Shown here in pieces: positions 40,728 through 50,389 of a stretch of 64,000 nucleotides of DNA. Made by a program: the position numbers and the translations under genes. How positions within the stretch are numbered: position 1 is the first letter of the stretch; the number at the start of each line of letters is the position of its first letter. Below the pieces are notes generated by a model that saw only the letters and a program-made list of their open reading frames with translations, was not told the origin of the DNA and did not search any database. Origin of the DNA: Gammaproteobacteria bacterium (GTDB lineage Bacteria > Pseudomonadota > Gammaproteobacteria > Xanthomonadales > Marinicellaceae); contig JAUIGR010000009.1 of the NCBI GenBank assembly GCA_030430025.1, forward strand, positions 1-64,000, in the 5' to 3' direction.

Positions 40728-41048
40728 ATGAGTGAAAAAAACAACATATATGATTTAGATGCTGAATTGTTAGAACAGGTCGAACAATCATTCAAAGAGC
40801 CTAAAATGTACAAGGTTGTGTTGCTGAATGATGATTATACCCCGATGGAGTTTGTCATTGAGGTCTTAATGCGTTTTTTTGGGATGGACGAGCAAAAAGC
40901 GACGCAAATCATGTTACATGTACATACTCGAGGTAAAGGTTTGTGTGGCGTTTTTAGTCATGAAATTGCCGAAACGAAGTCAACACAAGTTAATGAATAT
41001 TCGCGTCAACATGAGCATCCTTTGCTGTGTGTTACGGAGGTGGTTTGA
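40728..41048 (+). CDS. clpS: ATP-dependent Clp protease adaptor ClpS
   Basis: [24 protein letters not shown]. Confidence 0.96.
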   Translation: MSEKNNIYDLDAELLEQVEQSFKEPKMYKVVLLNDDYTPMEFVIEVLMRFFGMDEQKATQIMLHVHTRGKGLCGVFSHEIAETKSTQVNEYSRQHEHPLLCVTEVV

Positions 41049-43330
41049 TGTTAGATTTACATCTTGATAATACGGTCAATCAGATTTATAAGTACGCACG
41101 ACATCATCGCCATGAGATGTTGACTATGGAACATTTGATGTTAGGTCTGCTTAAAAATAAGCATGCTTTACGCGTATTAGATGCGGTGGCTGCTGATGTT
41201 AATTTGTTGCAACAGGAGTTAGAAGATTTGATAGCACAACATGTTGCTGTTTTGCCTGTTGACAGTGATTTAGATACCCAACCAACGTTAGCTTTTCGTC
41301 GGGTGATTCAACGAGCTATATATTCTGCACAATCTGCTGAATTAAAACAGGTTAAGGGTGATCGTGTTTTAGTGGCGATGTTTGATGAGGTGGACTCTCA
41401 TGCTGTTTATTTACTGAACAAACAGGGGATTACACGTTTTGATGTGGTTCGGTGCATTGCGCATGGCCAGGCAGAGTTTGAAGAAACTGAGACAAGTGCA
41501 GAACCTAAACAATCGGTCAAAGACAATAGTGAGGAAAAAAAACCAAGTGTTACAGATTATTTGACAGATCTCAATATCAAAGCCCAGAAAGGAAGAATAG
41601 ATCCGTTGATTGGTCGTGGTCTTGAATTAGAAAGGATGATTCAAATACTGATGCGTCGCTCTAAAAACAATCCATTGTTGGTTGGTGAACCAGGTGTTGG
41701 TAAAACTGCTATGGCAGAAGGGTTGGCTTGGCGAATTGTTAAAGGTCAAGTTCCTGGGGTGATGAAAGACACGCGGGTGCTTGCATTAGATCTGGGTAGT
41801 TTACTTGCTGGTACCAAGTATCGTGGAGATTTCGAAAAACGATTGAAAGCTGTGATCAGTCATGTGCAAAAAATTCCTGATGCGGTGATGTTTATTGATG
41901 AAATACATACCATCATTGGTGCAGGAGCTGTATCAGGTGGTACATTAGATACATCTAACTTACTGAAGCCAGCTCTGGCATCTGGTAAGTTAAGGTGTAT
42001 TGGCGCTACGACACAAGATGAAGTGCGACAAGTTTTTGAGCGGGATCGAGCATTGGCCAGACGATTCCAAAAAATCACTATCAGTGAACCCAGTATTCCA
42101 GAAGCGATTGAGATTTTAAAAGGTTTGAAAACGCATTTTGAATCTTTTCACAAAGTAACCTATAAAGAGCAAGCTTTAGTCGATGCAGTACAGCTGTCAG
42201 TTAAACATATTGCTGACAAATTTTTGCCAGATAAAGCCATTGATGTAATCGATGAGGCAGGTGCTTGGAAAAATATTCAGGGTAAAAATGAAGAGGCTAT
42301 TGGAAGTGCTGATGTTCGCAGAATTGTTGCATCTATTGCCAAGGTACCTGTTGATGACATTACTGAAGATGAAGGGCAAAGGTTACAAGCCATAGACCGC
42401 AATTTAAAACATGTGATTTTTGGTCAGGATCGAGCCATTGATATATTGGCTACTGCTATTAAGATGGCTCGCGCTGGGCTGATCCGTGATCATCGCACTG
42501 TGGCCAATTTGATGTTTGCTGGTCCCACCGGTGTCGGTAAGACAGAAGTTGTTCGCCAATTAGCACACCATATGGGTTTAAAATTATTGCGATTTGATAT
42601 GTCGGAGTATATGGAACCCCATACAATATCAAAATTAATCGGCTCACCACCAGGTTATGTAGGCCATGAACAAGGAGGTCAATTAACTGAAAAAGTATCA
42701 CAGGCACCACACAGTATCGTTTTGCTCGATGAAATTGAGAAAGCGCATCCTGATGTGTTGAACATACTTTTGCAGGTAATGGATAATGGTAAGTTGACTG
42801 ATTCTAATGGCCGAGAAACAGATTTTCGTAATGTTTTGGTAGTGATGACAACCAATGCAGGTGCAGAGTCTCGTGGTCGTAGTAGTTATGGTTTTATGGA
42901 ACAAGATCATAGCAGTGATGCGATGAAAGATTTAGAGCGACTTTTTAGTCCAGAATTCAGAAATCGGCTTGATGCCATTGTGCCTTTTCAGTCACTGTCA
43001 TTTGAGCATGTAGAGAAAATTGTGGATAAATTAATGATTGAGTTGGAGCAGCAATTATCTGATAAAGCGATCACTTTCAGTTTGTCTGCAAGTGCCCGTA
43101 GATGGCTTGTGGAAAAAGGATACAATAAAGAGATGGGTGCTCGCCCTATGCAGCGTGCCATCGATCAATTCATCAAAAAACCGTTAATTGATGACATTTT
43201 ATTTGGTGATTTGAGGCAAGGGGGTACTGTAAAAATCAAATGCGTCGATGATGCTCTTGTATTTGATGTACTATCTAATACTCGATTGCTTTCAGTAGAA
43301 GGAGAAGCTAAGCCAGCAGTCGATCATTGA
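41048..43330 (+). CDS. clpA: ATP-dependent Clp protease ATP-binding subunit ClpA
   Basis: Two AAA+ modules; TGATG overlap with clpS gives ATG at 41048. Confidence 0.97.
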   Translation: MLDLHLDNTVNQIYKYARHHRHEMLTMEHLMLGLLKNKHALRVLDAVAADVNLLQQELEDLIAQHVAVLPVDSDLDTQPTLAFRRVIQRAIYSAQSAELKQVKGDRVLVAMFDEVDSHAVYLLNKQGITRFDVVRCIAHGQAEFEETETSAEPKQSVKDNSEEKKPSVTDYLTDLNIKAQKGRIDPLIGRGLELERMIQILMRRSKNNPLLVGEPGVGKTAMAEGLAWRIVKGQVPGVMKDTRVLALDLGSLLAGTKYRGDFEKRLKAVISHVQKIPDAVMFIDEIHTIIGAGAVSGGTLDTSNLLKPALASGKLRCIGATTQDEVRQVFERDRALARRFQKITISEPSIPEAIEILKGLKTHFESFHKVTYKEQALVDAVQLSVKHIADKFLPDKAIDVIDEAGAWKNIQGKNEEAIGSADVRRIVASIAKVPVDDITEDEGQRLQAIDRNLKHVIFGQDRAIDILATAIKMARAGLIRDHRTVANLMFAGPTGVGKTEVVRQLAHHMGLKLLRFDMSEYMEPHTISKLIGSPPGYVGHEQGGQLTEKVSQAPHSIVLLDEIEKAHPDVLNILLQVMDNGKLTDSNGRETDFRNVLVVMTTNAGAESRGRSSYGFMEQDHSSDAMKDLERLFSPEFRNRLDAIVPFQSLSFEHVEKIVDKLMIELEQQLSDKAITFSLSASARRWLVEKGYNKEMGARPMQRAIDQFIKKPLIDDILFGDLRQGGTVKIKCVDDALVFDVLSNTRLLSVEGEAKPAVDH

Positions 43331-43524
43331 CCATTTTCAGCTTAACTCATTAAACTGCCTATTGTGTAAGCAATAGAGTAGGATAGATCAGTTGCTGATG
43401 TGACTTCACGTTTCTTAGCATCACAATCCCCAATATGTTTAACGTTGTTCTAACTGTACTTTAACGACATATTATTGTTATTGGTAGTATATTTCTGTGT
43501 ACGATATTTTACGAGGTAATAACA

Positions 43525-45039
43525 ATGAAAAAAATGCTTGTGATCATATGCTGTGGTTTGTTTTTCACAGCCCAAGGGTCGGTTTATATTAATGAGAATG
43601 AAACAGGGGAGGTATTACTGATTCCCTTTTACAGTGTGGCCAATGATTTAACTACGATGGTCAGTATCAGTAATGGTGGTGATGAGTATAAAGTAGTTAA
43701 AGTGACAGTCAGAGATGGACAACAATCGCAGCGGTTATTGTCATTTAATGTTTTTCTTAAAGGTCATGATATTTGGACCATGGGTTTGTTACGCACATCA
43801 GCGGACAGTGTTTCGTTGGTAACCAATGACCAGTCTTGTACGACCTTGGAGGGAGATTTGCCTATATATCAAGATTTATTAACTTTTGAGATAGATCCTG
43901 ATAATGAGTTAACTCAGGAAGAGATTGATGCCCGTATGGAGATTGGATCGATAGAGGTTTATGAGTTGGCTGAGGTTAAAGACAGTGACAATTTTTTGAA
44001 GGTTGCTATGGATGAATCGAACTGTGGTTATATCAGGGATCAATATGGAGCTGGTGGATTATGGCAAGATGATCTGAACAATGATGAGATTTTGAATCCG
44101 GTGGATGGTGGTTTGCATGGAGCTGCTTATATTATTGATGTGGCTAATGGGTTTGTTTTTAACAGTCCGGTGACACATTTTGATCATTTTTATTCTGAAG
44201 GGACGGTTTTTCATCGATCTCCGGAAGATTCATTACCGGACTTATCCAGTGGTGATCCTGTGAGTTTATTGATAGATGAGGGTCGTGTTGTTGAGACTCG
44301 TTGGCCGACTGGTTATGAGGCGATCAGTGCGTTATTGATGAAAAGTACATTGAGTAATGAATTTGAGATTTCGGAGGGTATTGGTGCGGCGACTGAATGG
44401 GTGATCAGTTTTCCGACCTTGAGGTTTTATCAGCGGGATGATGGGTTTGAAGAGCCTTTTGTTTTTGAAGCTCATAATCCCAACCTCTTTTATTTTCCTT
44501 TCCCAAATAAAATTCGCGCGAATCTTCCTAACTACGGTATACCCGATACGGTTACTGATCAATATGATTCTGTTTTTGACCGAGAGGGTAATTCCATTAA
44601 TTCCTTTGACTGCCTTTTATCAGCTTGTCCGCCTCACCAATATCTTCCATCAAGTTCAAACACTATTTTGATTTCATTTACTTCCCAGTCTTGGAATCTG
44701 ACACAACCATTGTTGGCTATGAAAAGATATAATGATCTAGAAGACGATGATGCATTTAATAATCCGCACAACGTACTTGGGCTTGAATTTGGTCCTGATT
44801 TTCCAATGAAAAAACAGCAAGGCAAAGTCGAACTTCGTATTAATGAAAATTACACAAGATCAACTTTACGAGGAGTGGATATCCATACTAACCAACCGGT
44901 TGAATATCGAGGGTTACCTGTTACTGGCTTTGCTTTTAGTCGATACATCAATGCCAACGCCCAGGAAGGACTGTTGGCTACTTATGCTTCATCGACTCCT
45001 CATTTTGGAGAGAGAAGTATAAATACTCCGGATGATTAA
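43525..45039 (+). CDS. Exported hypothetical protein (504 aa)
   Basis: Signal peptide MKKMLVIICCGLFFTAQGS, no family recognised. Confidence 0.7.
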   Translation: MKKMLVIICCGLFFTAQGSVYINENETGEVLLIPFYSVANDLTTMVSISNGGDEYKVVKVTVRDGQQSQRLLSFNVFLKGHDIWTMGLLRTSADSVSLVTNDQSCTTLEGDLPIYQDLLTFEIDPDNELTQEEIDARMEIGSIEVYELAEVKDSDNFLKVAMDESNCGYIRDQYGAGGLWQDDLNNDEILNPVDGGLHGAAYIIDVANGFVFNSPVTHFDHFYSEGTVFHRSPEDSLPDLSSGDPVSLLIDEGRVVETRWPTGYEAISALLMKSTLSNEFEISEGIGAATEWVISFPTLRFYQRDDGFEEPFVFEAHNPNLFYFPFPNKIRANLPNYGIPDTVTDQYDSVFDREGNSINSFDCLLSACPPHQYLPSSSNTILISFTSQSWNLTQPLLAMKRYNDLEDDDAFNNPHNVLGLEFGPDFPMKKQQGKVELRINENYTRSTLRGVDIHTNQPVEYRGLPVTGFAFSRYINANAQEGLLATYASSTPHFGERSINTPDD

Positions 45040-45065
45040 AAACAGTCAAAGCCTGCGGTGAAGCT

Positions 45066-45099
45066 ATAAAGCCAAGTTGATTGTTCAGCCTGGCTTTAT
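45066..45099. terminator. Bidirectional hairpin terminator
   Basis: ATAAAGCCAAG...CCTGGCTTTAT with one mismatch, between convergent genes. Confidence 0.65.
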
Positions 45100-45110
45100 A
45101 TTGCAGTTTT

Positions 45111-45521
45111 TTACAAATAGTCAGCCGCAGTTTTTTTGATTTGAGCGATCATGGCGTTGAGACCATTGCTGCGTGTAGATGACAAGTGTGCTGACAGGCC
45201 AATCATTTTAATGAATTCAGGTTCGGTTTGAATGATTTCTTTGGCGGTTTTTTCTGAGTAAATAGACAACACCAAATATATCAGACCAGAGACAATGGCG
45301 GCGTCAGAGTTGGCGTAAAAGTGTAGGGTGTTGCCTTCTTTTTTGTGAATTAGCCAGACTCGGGACTGGCAGCCTTGTAACAAATTATCATCTACTTTGT
45401 CGATTTCATCTAAGGCAGGTAGTTGCTTCCCCAGGTCAATGATATATTGGTATTTTTCTAGCCAATCATCAAACATTTCAAATGTTTCAATGAGTTCTTG
45501 CTGGTTTTGAAAGTGATTCAT
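45111..45521 (-). CDS. sufE: Cysteine desulfuration protein SufE
   Basis: LLQGCQSRVWL active-site Cys loop, SufE fold. Confidence 0.9.
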   Translation of the reverse strand: MNHFQNQQELIETFEMFDDWLEKYQYIIDLGKQLPALDEIDKVDDNLLQGCQSRVWLIHKKEGNTLHFYANSDAAIVSGLIYLVLSIYSEKTAKEIIQTEPEFIKMIGLSAHLSSTRSNGLNAMIAQIKKTAADYL

Positions 45522-46900
45522 CTCTTAATACTCCAGCGGGTACCATCCGTTGAATCTTCCAATATCACTCCCAGGGTGTCCAATTGGTCACGAATTTCAT
45601 CAGATTTTGTCCAGTCTTTGTTGTCACGAGCATCTTTACGTTCAGCAATTAACCGCTCAACTTGTGTTCTTAAGTCTTGATCAATCTGCTGATCTTTAGT
45701 AAACCAGTCATCAACCGGCGTTTGTAGTACTCCCAATAATTTGGCGCTATTCATAAGCCTGCTTTTGGCTTGTTGCTTGGCTTGATTGGTTTGAGCGTTA
45801 GCTAACTTTTTAGCCAGTATATTAATCCGAGCAAAAGCCATGGGGGTATTCAAATCATCTTCCAGTGCAGTAAGCAACTCGTTATCAATGGTTGCATGTG
45901 TGTCAACTTCAATATCTTCATTATCTCGCAGTGTATGGTATATCCTGTCCAATGTCTTCGTTACTTGTGCTAGTGAATCTTCAGAAAAATCGACTGATTG
46001 TCGATAATGAGCACCGAGTAGTAACCAGCGTACTACTTCTCCACCATGTGCAGCAATAACATCACGGATCAGTGCAATATTTCCCAGTGACTTGGACATT
46101 TTCTGTGAACTCATGGTGATGAAACCATTGTGAACCCAATAATTGGCAAAGTTTCTGGTTTTATTGGCACAACAACTCTGTGCTATTTCATTTTCATGAT
46201 GAGGAAATATGAGGTCTTTGCCTCCACAATGAATATCTATGGTTTGGCCCAAGTGTTTGGCTGCCATGGCTGAACATTCAATATGCCAACCCGGTCGTCC
46301 GCGTCCCCAGGGACTGTTCCAGCCTGGCAAGCTTTCATCAGATGGCTTCCATAATACAAAATCTCCCGGATGTTTTTTATAGTCAGCTACCTCAATACGT
46401 GCACCTGCTTGCATTTCTTCCAGGTTACGTTTGGATAAACAGCCATAATCGAGATAAGAGGTGACATCGAACAATACATGTCCATCGGCCTCATAGGCAT
46501 GTCCCTGTTCAATTAAGATTTTGATCATGCTGATCATCTCATCGAGATGGTGTGTAGCGTAGGGTTCAATGTCAGGCATTCGAACACCCAAAGCCTTTAG
46601 GTCCTCATTGTAGGCTTTGGCGTATTTTGTTGATATGGTTTTGATTGAGTGTCCCGTTTTTTGTGATATGTTATTGATTTTGTCGTCAATGTCTGTGATG
46701 TTGCGTGCAAATACAACATGGGGGTAATGTGATCTCAATAATCTATTAAGGACGTCAAAAACCACTGCTGGTCGGGCGTTGCCGATATGAGCGTAGCCAT
46801 ACACCGTGGGGCCACAGAGGTACATCGTTACGCGATTTTCATCGATGGGTTTGAATAATTCTTTTTGTCCTGTTAGCGTGTTATATAAATATAGACTCAT
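45518..46900 (-). CDS. cysS: Cysteinyl-tRNA synthetase
   Basis: MYLCGPTVYGYAHIGNARPAVVFDVL, KMSKSLGN. Confidence 0.97.
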   Translation of the reverse strand: MSLYLYNTLTGQKELFKPIDENRVTMYLCGPTVYGYAHIGNARPAVVFDVLNRLLRSHYPHVVFARNITDIDDKINNISQKTGHSIKTISTKYAKAYNEDLKALGVRMPDIEPYATHHLDEMISMIKILIEQGHAYEADGHVLFDVTSYLDYGCLSKRNLEEMQAGARIEVADYKKHPGDFVLWKPSDESLPGWNSPWGRGRPGWHIECSAMAAKHLGQTIDIHCGGKDLIFPHHENEIAQSCCANKTRNFANYWVHNGFITMSSQKMSKSLGNIALIRDVIAAHGGEVVRWLLLGAHYRQSVDFSEDSLAQVTKTLDRIYHTLRDNEDIEVDTHATIDNELLTALEDDLNTPMAFARINILAKKLANAQTNQAKQQAKSRLMNSAKLLGVLQTPVDDWFTKDQQIDQDLRTQVERLIAERKDARDNKDWTKSDEIRDQLDTLGVILEDSTDGTRWSIKR

Positions 46901-47057
46901 GTTTTTTGTCTTTGATTGACAGTAAACTGCTTATTCTAAGGAATTGTGAGCTCAGCTTAAACTGCTTTGTGCCTTGTTTTGATAAATTGAATTTAGGATA
47001 ATGGCGCCTCTTTGAAATGTGAAAGCTTCATTTTCTACTAGTTAATGTTGATACATA

Positions 47058-47954
47058 ATGGTTATTAATCCCAGTAAGCAGCAAACCCATAATCTTATGT
47101 CATTTGCATTTAGCTCGTTTGCAGATGATGTTACATCTTTGATTATTCCGCTTGAAGTATTGGCCTCATCAACACACTATCAAGAGCATTGGGGCGCGAC
47201 TCAGAGTGTAGCGTTTGAACAACATCCTTGGGGTCGCCAATGGCGGTCTGCAACTGAATTGGTATTGGCCTTTGAGCCTGATGTCAGTGACATTATGAGC
47301 ATGACAGAGTTTGTTTATCAACGAGCATTATCACAGGCCACCAATTTTGGTTATTTGAATTTGATCCGTACTTGGAATTATTTTCCTAGGATCAATGATA
47401 ATGAAGAGGGGTTGGAACGTTACCAACGTTTTTGTGTGGCGCGTCAGATGGTGCTTAACCAATTCCCTGTTTTTGAAAAACAAAATCCAGCCGCGACAGC
47501 CATTGGTAGTATGAGTGATGGTGTTTCTTTTGTATTCTTTTTTGCTCATACTTCTGGTTGTTGTATAGAAAATAACAGGCAAATTCCCGCTTGGCAGTAT
47601 CCAGAACAATACGCACCCAAGCAACCACGGTTCGCTCGTGCAATGATGTATCAGGGCTTGTTGATGTGCTCGGGCACGGCCAGTGTGGTTGGTCATGAGA
47701 CTCAACATGAAGGCGATTTTGAAGCCCAGTTTCATGAAACTCTAAAAAACATCAAGCAATTATTGTTGGAGGCTGGTCAGCCAACCTCATTAAGCCATGG
47801 TTTATTTCGGTTTTATATTCGTGATGTTGTTTTTATCGAAATATTAGAAGTGTTAGTTAAAAGTACGACCATAGAACATTATGTGATACTTTTAGGTTCT
47901 GTTTGTCGCACAAGCTTGTTGCTTGAATGTGAAGCGGTATTTCAAATAGAGTAA
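47058..47954 (+). CDS. Chorismatase, FkbO/Hyg5/XanB2-like
   Basis: LIRTWNYFPRINDNEEGLERYQRFCVARQ and CSGTASVVGHETQHEGDFEAQFHETLKNI. Confidence 0.82.
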   Translation: MVINPSKQQTHNLMSFAFSSFADDVTSLIIPLEVLASSTHYQEHWGATQSVAFEQHPWGRQWRSATELVLAFEPDVSDIMSMTEFVYQRALSQATNFGYLNLIRTWNYFPRINDNEEGLERYQRFCVARQMVLNQFPVFEKQNPAATAIGSMSDGVSFVFFFAHTSGCCIENNRQIPAWQYPEQYAPKQPRFARAMMYQGLLMCSGTASVVGHETQHEGDFEAQFHETLKNIKQLLLEAGQPTSLSHGLFRFYIRDVVFIEILEVLVKSTTIEHYVILLGSVCRTSLLLECEAVFQIE

Positions 47955-48024
47955 TTTAAAGGTACAATGGGTTATCGTGTTAAGGATTTGAGGCGTCACT
48001 CACTTGGTTTGAAAAGGAGGAAAT

Positions 48025-48756
48025 ATGACGAAGAAAAAAATTGAAAGTGCAGTTTTTGATGAATTGTATTTACAAGAGCGATTTCAGAATATTAATTTTT
48101 TTAAGCTTGATGTGGCGGCGCTCAATAGATTTCTGAGTTTTTGTCATTTACGTAAGTTTCCGACAAAAACCACTGTAATCAGACCTGGTGATTTAGCCAA
48201 TACTTTGTACTACATTGTTGAAGGGTCGGTAACTATTTCTTATGAAAATGAAGAAGGAAAAGAACTGATTTTGACCTATTTGAATAAGGGTGACTTCATT
48301 GGGGAAATGGGCTTGTTTATGAAAACTGAGCGGCGTGAAGTTTTGGTTCGTACACGAGCTAAGACTCAAGTTGCCGAGATTGGCTATGTTCGTTTGGGTC
48401 AACTACTTGAAAACGAGCTCAAAGAAGATGGTTTACATTTGCTTTACGCGATTGGTACACAACTGACTCATCGTTTGTTACAAACTTCGAGAAAAGTTCA
48501 TCGATTGGCCTTTCTGGATGTCACGGGACGTATTGCCCGTACGCTAATTGATTTATGTCAGGAGCCTAGTGCTTTATCTCATCCAGAAGGTACTCAGATC
48601 AAAATTTCTCGTCAAGAAATTTCTCGTATCGTTGGTTGTTCGAGAGAAATGGCCGGACGGGTATTAAAAGACCTAGAAGACCAAGGAAATTTGACGGTCA
48701 AAGGACACACCATCGTGGTCCTTCACGATCGTTCTGATGAACCGACAATCGATTAG
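48025..48756 (+). CDS. crp: Crp/Fnr-family global regulator (Crp/Clp-like)
   Basis: Cyclic-nucleotide-binding fold and Crp HTH (IKISRQEISRIVGCSREMAGRVLKDLEDQGNL). Confidence 0.9.
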   Translation: MTKKKIESAVFDELYLQERFQNINFFKLDVAALNRFLSFCHLRKFPTKTTVIRPGDLANTLYYIVEGSVTISYENEEGKELILTYLNKGDFIGEMGLFMKTERREVLVRTRAKTQVAEIGYVRLGQLLENELKEDGLHLLYAIGTQLTHRLLQTSRKVHRLAFLDVTGRIARTLIDLCQEPSALSHPEGTQIKISRQEISRIVGCSREMAGRVLKDLEDQGNLTVKGHTIVVLHDRSDEPTID

Positions 48757-48774
48757 TGGTCTGATGTTGATTGG

Positions 48775-49587
48775 TTAAGTTTTGTTAAAACACCAGTGCC
48801 AGGGTTCATAGATAATTCCGTGATGATTGTTTTTAGGATATGACAGTGAGAAACCATAGTTTTTCGCATGTTTCACCAGCCATTTAAAAGCCGAACTTTG
48901 ATCAAAGTCTATTTCAAGTACTGTGCTATCAGTTGATGTCAAGTCAATGGCACACCCCGTATGATGTTCTGAGTGACCTGGGGCGGTGTTGATCTTCAGT
49001 ATGTTATCCAGTGATTGACCTTTTTTAAGCTTATTTTTAATTAAGGTGCTTTGATATTTCGGACTGCGATAGGCTGAAACTACCAGTAATTTAATGTCGT
49101 TTTGGGTGGCGGCTTGTTGCATTTGATGCCAAGCTTTGGCTGCTTCTGGATGCATACGGGCGGGCCGATTGTAATAATCAAGGCCAATGTCAACCAGGCG
49201 ACATGCCGATGGATGATAAGGTGTTTTCAGTGTTTGCGTTTCTATCCCGAGTTGAGTATTCAATGTTTGGTATTGTGGTAGAGGGGTGGTGCCATTCCAT
49301 AGCATGTCATCCAAGTTATCTTCAAATCCGAGTTGTTTAAGAAAAACATAGCTGTGTTGATCAACTGGATTGGTGGAGGTGATTTGTTGTTGTCGATGAG
49401 CTTTTAACCATATAGAAGCAGCTTCTGTAGCTACACCCAGTCTCTGGGCTTCTGGAATCAGGTTAATAGTCAATTGACCATGTAAAAATCCAATTTGACC
49501 TAAAGTTTCACCAGATTTTTCTGTTATTGTCCACAGTTCGGCCGATTGTGCAATCAGATTCAGCCGCTCACTACTTAATTGACTCAT
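48775..49587 (-). CDS. VanY-like M15 D-Ala-D-Ala carboxypeptidase with N-terminal GNAT-like region
   Basis: LVVSAYRSPKYQ, TAPGHSEHHTGCAIDL, EPWHW (M15B); N-terminal 'NLIPEAQRLGVATEAASIWLKAH...SYVFLKQLGFED' resembles acetyltransferase sequence. Confidence 0.8.
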   Translation of the reverse strand: MSQLSSERLNLIAQSAELWTITEKSGETLGQIGFLHGQLTINLIPEAQRLGVATEAASIWLKAHRQQQITSTNPVDQHSYVFLKQLGFEDNLDDMLWNGTTPLPQYQTLNTQLGIETQTLKTPYHPSACRLVDIGLDYYNRPARMHPEAAKAWHQMQQAATQNDIKLLVVSAYRSPKYQSTLIKNKLKKGQSLDNILKINTAPGHSEHHTGCAIDLTSTDSTVLEIDFDQSSAFKWLVKHAKNYGFSLSYPKNNHHGIIYEPWHWCFNKT

Positions 49588-49988
49588 GGTTGATCCATTT
49601 CGGCTTGCGCTTGTTCCCAGTTTTGACCATCGAATGTTTTAATGACAGCCATATTAAAATCGAAATTCTTGAGACAGTGTGCATTGATGCTCCAGCTTTT
49701 TGGATGTGAGCGTGGTTGGTAGAACGATTTAACTCCACATACTGAGCAAAATAAATGATTAGCCTGTGCAGTATTGAATTGATAGCTGGTTAATTGATCT
49801 AAACCTTGTTGCAATTGAAAATCTTGATGTGGCACAAAAAGGTGTATGAAACCTGTCATACTACAGATTGAACAATTACATTGTAATAAAGGTTGAGTGA
49901 TATCAACCAGAGCCTCAAATTGGATGGCACCGCAATGACAGCCGCCATGTAAAAGTTTCTTTACTTGATTTTTTGAGTTCTCAGTCAT
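49584..49988 (-). CDS. GFA-family (CENP-V/GFA) zinc-binding protein
   Basis: GGCHCGAIQFEA, CNCSICSMTGFIHLFV, FCSVCGVKSFY. Confidence 0.9.
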   Translation of the reverse strand: MTENSKNQVKKLLHGGCHCGAIQFEALVDITQPLLQCNCSICSMTGFIHLFVPHQDFQLQQGLDQLTSYQFNTAQANHLFCSVCGVKSFYQPRSHPKSWSINAHCLKNFDFNMAVIKTFDGQNWEQAQAEMDQP

Positions 49989-50046
49989 ATATCATGCTCC
50001 AATGTGGGATAATACCGCGATTTTAATCTTTGATACAGGATAAAAC

Positions 50047-50379
50047 ATGAACTTTTTCATCTCTGATGCAGCAGCACAGTCAGGTGCTCAACAACAAGGT
50101 GACCCAATGGTTACATTGCTATTTATGGTGGGGATATTTGCTGTGATGTATTTTTTGATGATTCGTCCTCAACAAAAGCGAATGAAAGCACATCAAGAAA
50201 TGGTTAATACATTAGCCGTAGGGGATGAGGTCATTTCCAATGGCGGTACTTTAGGTAAGGTCACCCTTGTTGATGAAACTTTCATTAAAATGGAAATCTC
50301 AGAAGGCCTCGAAATCCATGTGCAGCGGAGTGCTGTGGCTAAGGTATTGCCCAAAGGTACTATTAAATCATTGAAATAG
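50047..50379 (+). CDS. yajC: Preprotein translocase subunit YajC
   Basis: MYFLMIRPQQKRMKAHQEMVNTLAVGDEVISNGG. Confidence 0.96.
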   Translation: MNFFISDAAAQSGAQQQGDPMVTLLFMVGIFAVMYFLMIRPQQKRMKAHQEMVNTLAVGDEVISNGGTLGKVTLVDETFIKMEISEGLEIHVQRSAVAKVLPKGTIKSLK

Positions 50380-50389
50380 AGAGAAATTC

